The translations under genes were made by a program, and so were the position numbers. Below, piece by piece: positions 58,300 to 64,000 of a stretch of 64,000 nt of DNA; position 1 is the stretch's first letter, and every line of letters starts with the position of its first letter. The notes below the pieces were generated by a model that was not told the DNA's origin, did no database searches, and saw nothing but the letters and a program-made list of their open reading frames with translations. The stretch is taken from assembly GCF_000004825.1 (NCBI RefSeq), contig NW_008805066.1:806001-870000 (forward strand), written 5' to 3'. Source of the stretch: Heterostelium album PN500 (Eukaryota; Evosea; Eumycetozoa; Acytosteliales; Acytosteliaceae).

Positions 58300-60054
58300 A
58301 TGTATTTACCACTATTATTACAAAGTAAAATAATTAAACATCTATATGAAAATGGTGATATGTGGCCAATGGAGGTATCTTTGGTAAGCAAACATTTCTT
58401 TAAAATCGTAAAAGAAATAGTAGGTTCAAGCATTAGATTCGATTTTGGATTTAGTTCATATATTCAACTATCAAACGGTAGTCTATCGGCCAGGTATGAA
58501 GATACAGATATTTTCAATAATTTTTGTAAGGCCATCGTCGATGGTAGGATATACAAGAGTCAATACTTTCTCTATTCTCAACTAGAAGAATTGACTGTGA
58601 ACTATGAACAAATTTATTGTTCAGAAGAAGATATCATCAATGACTTGGACAGACTTCTCAGTAGCGATCAGTGGGAAGAATGGAACAAAACCAAAGAACT
58701 ACCAATAGAAGTAAAGATGCTTCACTATGAAGGATTTTCAAGTGAAATCAGTTCGTTTTTGCAGAACGATAAAGCTACACAGTACATTAGTGAATTCAGT
58801 TTGTATGTTAACTTTGAACTAGAGGAGTTGGGTTACATTAAACTACCACCAAATTTGAAGAGATTGATTGTTAGTACTGAAGATGATTTGGAATCTCTAC
58901 CTTCAGATGTCACCCAAATCGAATTGTTTCTTGAAAGGTTAAAAAAGTGTAAACAATTGGAACATTTTAGCTTTCAATCGGATGTTCTCGTACGATATCT
59001 CAGTCAATATAGTGCAATGTTATTTCATTACATCAAATCTCTTGACAATCTAAAGAGTTTGGAGGTAAAAGGAATAAAAAATGCAACTTTGGAATATGGT
59101 GATGGATTTCCAGAATGGAATGATCAGATCATCAATCATTTGAAAGATCACAAACAGATCACAGAGTTTTCATTTTGTTTGGCTTTCAAGAGTGCACTTT
59201 TAATTCTCCAACAAAACCAGCTATTGGAATATCTATTCAGTCAAGATTGTGTCGTTCAGAGAATAAGAGCATCGTCAATGTTGTCAAATGAAATACCAAA
59301 GATTCATAGAAACATTTCATATCTATTTGTTGGAATCGAGATGTCTGTTGGACATTTTACAATTGAAGGTAAAATATACAGTAGAACAGAAGAACAATCT
59401 CTTCTTGCAAAACAAGAGATACAACAACAAGTGAAAGTGGCCATCAATGAATTCAGTCATATCGATCATTTGGTGATTTGTGATTCAATGCAAGAGGGTA
59501 GAGACGACTTCAATCAGATCAATGCAGACAGCAATCACACAAAATCTAAAAACTATTTCTATGCACTTGACTATTTGGAGTTTGTCGAACAACTTAGAGT
59601 TACTAGAGAATCAGCAAATCAGAAGTTTGATATCCATCTCAGTAATGAAATGCAAAAGTATTGGATCGTTTTGGGTTGTCCAAACACTGAATATAAGTAC
59701 CTATATTCAAAAGATGAAGAGGAAGAAGATAATGAAAAATCAGAGAATGTCAAAGTAGAAGAAAAAGAAGAAAACACGAAAATTGGAGATAATAAAGATA
59801 CAATTAATGACAATATAATTTCTAATAAAGAGGTGGATCAAGATCAATCAAAAGACATTGCTGAAAAAGACAATATCTGCGACAGTGATGACAATGATTC
59901 TGATAATGATGAATATGATTCAGATTACTCGAGAAATGATGATGAAGATTATGAAGACTATTTTGATGACTCTGCATTCGAAGACTCTGAATATGAAAAA
60001 GATGATGAAGAATCTTTTATTTCAGTTAAGATAGAATCAAATATAAATAATTAA
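58300..60054 (+). CDS. F-box-like / LRR-like protein with acidic tail, copy 1
   Basis: A single-exon gene of 584 residues. The start MYLPLLLQSKIIKHLYENGD leads into EVSLVSKHFFKIVKEIVGSS, an F-box-like opening as found in many dictyostelid leucine-rich proteins. The middle has irregular leucine-rich strands (LPPNLKRLIVSTEDDLESLP, LKSLEVKGI). The last roughly 110 residues are extremely acidic (Asp/Glu with Lys, Asn and Ser), ending DDSAFEDSEYEKDDEESF. It is followed 315 bp downstream by a close paralogue. It may be a ubiquitin-ligase adapter by analogy; that is inference. The gene looks intact. Confidence 0.72.
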   Translation: MYLPLLLQSKIIKHLYENGDMWPMEVSLVSKHFFKIVKEIVGSSIRFDFGFSSYIQLSNGSLSARYEDTDIFNNFCKAIVDGRIYKSQYFLYSQLEELTVNYEQIYCSEEDIINDLDRLLSSDQWEEWNKTKELPIEVKMLHYEGFSSEISSFLQNDKATQYISEFSLYVNFELEELGYIKLPPNLKRLIVSTEDDLESLPSDVTQIELFLERLKKCKQLEHFSFQSDVLVRYLSQYSAMLFHYIKSLDNLKSLEVKGIKNATLEYGDGFPEWNDQIINHLKDHKQITEFSFCLAFKSALLILQQNQLLEYLFSQDCVVQRIRASSMLSNEIPKIHRNISYLFVGIEMSVGHFTIEGKIYSRTEEQSLLAKQEIQQQVKVAINEFSHIDHLVICDSMQEGRDDFNQINADSNHTKSKNYFYALDYLEFVEQLRVTRESANQKFDIHLSNEMQKYWIVLGCPNTEYKYLYSKDEEEEDNEKSENVKVEEKEENTKIGDNKDTINDNIISNKEVDQDQSKDIAEKDNICDSDDNDSDNDEYDSDYSRNDDEDYEDYFDDSAFEDSEYEKDDEESFISVKIESNINN

Positions 60055-60369
60055 AATAATTTTTTTTTTTTAAAAAAAAAATATAAATAGATAAAAAATT
60101 AAAAATTTGAAATGTTTTGGTAATTTTTATTTATTTAATTATGTTTAATGATAAAGTTATTTATTTATATTTTTTTAAATTATTTCATTGACTTCAATCT
60201 TTGTTTTTTAACTCCTGAAATTAAAAAAAAATTTTTGTTACCAGTAACGTTTTTTTCGCGAAAAAAGTCGGTTTTTTTTGCACTTAAATTCTGGTTTATT
60301 TGACTTTTATTTCTACAAATACCTTAGTGCAATTAAAAGCATTAATATTTATTTTTTTATGTATTAGAA
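60055..60369. other. Spacer between tandem paralogues
   Basis: AT-rich spacer with T and A runs. It holds the 3' flank of copy 1 and the promoter of copy 2; no coding sequence is seen. Confidence 0.4.
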
Positions 60370-61968
60370 ATGTCCATACCTCCTTTAATACAAAGTAAAA
60401 TAATTAAATATCTATGTGAAAAAGGTGATGTGTGGATAGTGGAGATATCTTTGGTTTGCAAACATTTCTTTAAAATCGTAAAAGAAATAATAGGTTCAAG
60501 CATTAGATTCGATTTTGGTATATCATCAAATATTATGCTTTCAAGTGGAAGTCATGAAGATGAAATTATTTTCAATAATTTTTGCAATGCTATCATTGAA
60601 GATAAGATATACAAGAGTCAATTTTTTCTCTATTCTAAACTTAGAGAATTGACTGTGTATCATGGAGCTGACTACGGTGGAGAGAAATTTATCATCGACA
60701 GCTTGGCCAAACTTCTCAAGAGTGCTCAATGGACAGAATGGAACCAAAAGAATAAACTTCAACATCTACCACGGATTAAAGTTAGGATGCTTCATTGTGA
60801 TGGATATTCAAGTGAAATCAAATGGGTTTTGAAGAAAAATAGAGTTGCAAAATACATCAGTGAATTCGGTTTGTATGCCGATTTTGAGAGTGAAGATTTA
60901 GGTCGCTTTAAACTACCACGAAGTTTGAAGAGATTAACCATCTTAGCTTCTGATGATATGGATAGTCTACCTTCAGATTCAATGCAAATCGAATATTTTC
61001 TTCAAGGATTAAGAAAGTGTAAACAATTGCAACATCTAAGCTTTCAATCAGGAATATTCGAACGATTGCTCAGCAAGGAAAGTGGATTATTTTTTTGGAA
61101 CATCAAATCTCTAAAGAAACTAAAGAGTTTGGAGATTATCGGAATAGCCGAATCAATACGGGGGGTTGGATTTGGTGATGGTGAACCTGAATGGAATGAT
61201 CAGATCATCAATCATTTGAAAGCTCACAAACAGATCACAGAGTTTTCGTTTGGTTTGGCTTACAACATTGAAGTTTTAAATCTTCAACAATACCAGCTAT
61301 TGGAATATCTATTCAGTCAAGATTGTGTCGTTCAGAGAATAAAAGCATTGTCGATGTTGTCAAATGAGATACCCAAGATTCAAAGGAACATTCAATATCT
61401 ATTTGTTGGTATAGAGATGTCTGTTGGGCATTTTACAATTGAAAGTTTAGAAGGACGTTATCGATACACTTTAATGGAAATTAAAAGATACAGTAGAACT
61501 GAAGAACAATCTCTTCTTGCAAAACAAGAGATAGAACATCAAGTTCAAGTAGCTATCAATGAATTCAGTTATATCGATCATTTGGTGATTTGTGATTCAA
61601 TGGAAGAGAGGAGAGACGACTTCAATCAGATCAATGCAGACAGCAATCACACAAAATCTAAAAACTATTTCTTTGCACTTGACTATTTGGAGTTTGTCGA
61701 GCAACTTAGAGTTGGAAGAGAATCAGCAAATCAGAAGATTGAAATACGTCTCAGTAATGAAATGCAAAAGTATTGGATCATTTTGGGTTGTCCAAACAGC
61801 GAATATAGCTATCTAGATTCGGATGATGACAATGATTCAGATTACTCAAGAAATAATGATGAAGATTATGAAGAATATTTTGATGACTCTGCATTCGAAG
61901 ACTCTGAATATGAAAATGATGAAGAAACTGCTATCTCTATAGAAATAGAATCAAATATTAATAATTAA
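60370..61968 (+). CDS. F-box-like / LRR-like protein with acidic tail, copy 2
   Basis: A single-exon gene of 532 residues, a tandem duplicate of the gene upstream. The openings correspond (IPPLIQSKIIKYLCEKGDVW against LPLLLQSKIIKHLYENGDMW) and the last 250 residues before the tail are very similar, with runs such as EYLFSQDCVVQRI and VGIEMSVGHFTIE. Copy 2 has an insertion (SLEGRYRYTLMEIKR) and a shorter acidic tail, about 35 residues against about 110. N-terminal and LRR-like parts have diverged more than the C-terminal half. The gene looks intact. Function unknown. Confidence 0.72.
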   Translation: MSIPPLIQSKIIKYLCEKGDVWIVEISLVCKHFFKIVKEIIGSSIRFDFGISSNIMLSSGSHEDEIIFNNFCNAIIEDKIYKSQFFLYSKLRELTVYHGADYGGEKFIIDSLAKLLKSAQWTEWNQKNKLQHLPRIKVRMLHCDGYSSEIKWVLKKNRVAKYISEFGLYADFESEDLGRFKLPRSLKRLTILASDDMDSLPSDSMQIEYFLQGLRKCKQLQHLSFQSGIFERLLSKESGLFFWNIKSLKKLKSLEIIGIAESIRGVGFGDGEPEWNDQIINHLKAHKQITEFSFGLAYNIEVLNLQQYQLLEYLFSQDCVVQRIKALSMLSNEIPKIQRNIQYLFVGIEMSVGHFTIESLEGRYRYTLMEIKRYSRTEEQSLLAKQEIEHQVQVAINEFSYIDHLVICDSMEERRDDFNQINADSNHTKSKNYFFALDYLEFVEQLRVGRESANQKIEIRLSNEMQKYWIILGCPNSEYSYLDSDDDNDSDYSRNNDEDYEEYFDDSAFEDSEYENDEETAISIEIESNINN

Positions 61969-62764
61969 ATAAATATATTATTTTTAAACAAATAAATTAA
62001 AAATATAATTTAAAAATTTGATCAAAAAAAAAAAAAAAAAAAAAAAAAGAAATAGGAATTCTGATCATCTGACCTTGTACATTAAATGTGGAATAAAGTA
62101 ATAAACTCTGATAATCAAGTACAATTTTTTCATCTTTAGAGAAAAGTAAAAAGACATCCCCCAACAACATAGTATTAATGATATAATAATACAATACTCA
62201 GGTATGAATATATATAGAGTTTGATTTTTTTGTTAAAAGTCATTAATAGAACATATATTTAACAACCACCTATAACTTTTTCAAACACTGGTTCTAATCA
62301 CAATTAAAATTATATTAAACACACACTCACAATGAAATTGTTGTTGAATATGATCTCACCCACCGTCTGATCTTAAAAAAATATTGTTATGTGTGAATTA
62401 TATAATTTTGATCAACTTTTAAACAAACCACGCTCATACACATACATAAAAACAATGATTACAACAACTTAAACAAACTATCTAATCAACCAACCATTAA
62501 AATGGTGGATTTAGTTCAACCCTTAACTGTTTAAATCAATCTGTGAAAAGAGAGAGAAGTTTTTTATTATTATATAATTTAAAATACAGAATAAAATCCT
62601 AAATTAAAAAAAAAAACATAAAAAGAAGAAACACACAAATAAACAAACTATTTTAAATAAATCCTTATTTATCTATCTATAAATTATTTATATCTTTGTA
62701 ATTATTATAATTGTTTCTCTATTTCTATTTTATTTTTCACACAAAAAAAAACAAACACGAAAAA
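61969..62764. other. AT-rich spacer, no gene seen
   Basis: Contains a pure A run at about 62025-62048 and AC-rich repeats (ACACACTC, ACACAT) near 62320-62460. It is the promoter region of the downstream IPT/TIG gene. No coding sequence is visible. Confidence 0.45.
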
Positions 62765-63985
62765 TGATTAAAAATATTTTATTATTTTTAATTTTTTATA
62801 ATATTTATATATCGTGTAAGATTTACAAAAAAAAATTAAATAAAATAAAGTGATTAAATAATTAATAATTTAAATCTTTATTTTTTGATTTTATAGATGC
62901 TGCAAATATTACAAGTATAACATTTAATGGGAATGTTACTACCATTAGTGGAATAGACATTGGTAGCACAACGAAAATAAATGTTTTAGTTAGTATCGAG
63001 GGTAGTCCTGCAACCATTCAAATCTCTGACTTCACAGCCAATGGTGGTGCATTGCAATTTACGATTCCATCTGCTGTCGGTGTAAGAGGTACCATTCAGT
63101 TGGAACCGAGTGGAGTCCAAGCCGATTGGAATCCATTGCCTGTTGTCAGCTCTGTCAGTACCGCTCCGATCTCTGGTGGTACAATCACAGTGAGTGGTAG
63201 CTATCTATCGTCTGGCAATGAAGCAGATGCAAACAAATCGACAATAACATTCCCACATGGCAAAGTAATCCAAGAGTACCAGAGTTCATCGCTTTCAAAG
63301 GTTGCCTATTTCACACTGACACCGAGTGTTGCCATTCTTTACTCTGGTGTTAATATCCCACTTACTCTGACTGTAAGAGGATTGAATCAGACCGTTTTGT
63401 TCTCCTTTGATAAACCAAACATCACCGGTGAATCATATATTAACACTGGAATAGTATTGAACGGTGTTAACTTAGGTACCAATGCTTCATTAGTTCAATT
63501 GTATACAGACCAGACAAAAATAACCATTTCTAGTATAACCAACACTGCCATAACAATTCTCTATAGTGATAATCCAATTCTTTTCTTCATCTGGAACTCG
63601 TTATCTTAATTTAACCAGTAAATGGAAATGTTATCGATAAAATCTATACTTTAACAATACGTATGTATAGTTAGTTTATATCAAATAAGTAATAGTATTT
63701 ATTAATATATTTATTTTTAAAATAGAAATACAAGTTCTAGGATATTATCAAATTCATGATAAAGGATACCTTTTAACCAATGTTCCCTTGACAAAAGCTG
63801 GAAAAGTATTGATTCAAAGCGAGGAAAGTGATTTCAATCCATATACCTCTCCATCAGAGCAGGGTGTATCTTTCTCGTTACCATGGGATGCTACTATCGG
63901 TAATACCACTATGACATTAAACATTGGTGCTGGTGCAACAATTATTCAGAACATTCCAATCTCCCATCCAACCATCTCTCGATAA
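62765..63985 (+). CDS. IPT/TIG-domain cell-surface protein, 5' part, frame irregularities, continues past window
   Basis: Exon 1 (62765-62816) encodes a signal peptide (MIKNILLFLIFYNIYISYA). Exon 2 from 62897 continues AANITSITFNGNVTTISGID. IPT/TIG Ig-like repeats follow, as in PISGGTITVSGSYLSSGNE and NTGIVLNGVNLGTNASLVQL. Such proteins (Tgr/lag and related families) mediate cell-cell contact and recognition in dictyostelids. The frame ends at 63609, although coding-like sequence resumes in another frame (NGNVIDKIYTLTI) up to a splice site at about 63659. A third piece (63726-63985, VLGYYQIHDKGYLL) also ends just before another frame appears to continue. Either the gene is decaying or the assembly has small errors. 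Confidence 0.68.
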
Positions 63986-64000
63986 CATTACAAGTGGTAA

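Noticed and set aside
1-64000. tRNA, rRNA, small dictyostelid class I RNA or CRISPR
   Set aside because: I found no T-loop/A-block pairs, no CCTTACAGCAA motif, no rRNA and no spaced direct repeats. Visual search can miss tRNAs, so a covariance-model scan would be decisive.

Overview
This window reads as nuclear DNA of a dictyostelid social amoeba. The evidence is the very AT-rich spacers, many short AT-rich GT..AG introns of about 55-110 bp, Asn/Gln/Ser/Thr homopolymer runs in proteins, FNIP repeats, a filactin-type actin, IPT/TIG surface proteins and BPI-like secreted proteins. I cannot name the species. Most genes are spliced, so exon joins were worked out by hand from splice sites and reading phase. 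Every joined gene given as whole has a total length divisible by three.

Layout. 0.8-5.2 kb (minus): an orphan zinc-ribbon exon, a small calponin-homology protein, and a Ras/Rab-like GTPase fused to a central domain and leucine-rich repeats. 6.2-7.9 kb (minus): AN1 zinc fingers plus UBX. 8.5-12.7 kb: a frame-broken B-box/propeller gene, a small secreted chitin-binding (CBM14) protein, an integrase fossil and a second B-box fragment. 13.3-23.2 kb: glucosamine-6-phosphate deaminase, a TOM1/THH1 seven-helix protein, an IST1-filamin-actin fusion and an OTU deubiquitinase. 23.9-30.4 kb: a two-exon hypothetical gene and a tandem BPI/LBP-like pair whose second copy is decayed. 30.5-33.0 kb: cobalamin-independent methionine synthase. 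33-37 kb: decayed sequence.

36.9-44.9 kb: a B-box gene split by an integrase-bearing insert with inverted terminal repeats, an FNIP-repeat protein, a tiny HWRG-repeat protein and a WDR91 orthologue. 46-55 kb: the most unusual part. Two Crinkler-type (CRN) effector genes share an almost identical header and the 5' part of a long pyrimidine-rich intron but carry unrelated effector domains. Between them lies a graveyard of host gene fragments, including 182 bp that match methionine synthase without a mismatch. A gag-like retroelement fossil follows. 56-64 kb: an intact B-box/propeller gene, a tandem pair of F-box-like acidic-tailed proteins, and the start of an IPT/TIG surface gene that runs off the window.

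Several genes touch endosome and ubiquitin biology (Rab-like GTPase, AN1-UBX, IST1-actin, OTU protease, WDR91), but nothing shows that this is a functional cluster. The accessory content (B-box family, CRN pair, transposon fossils, gene fragments) points to a locus shaped by recent duplication, insertion and gene conversion.
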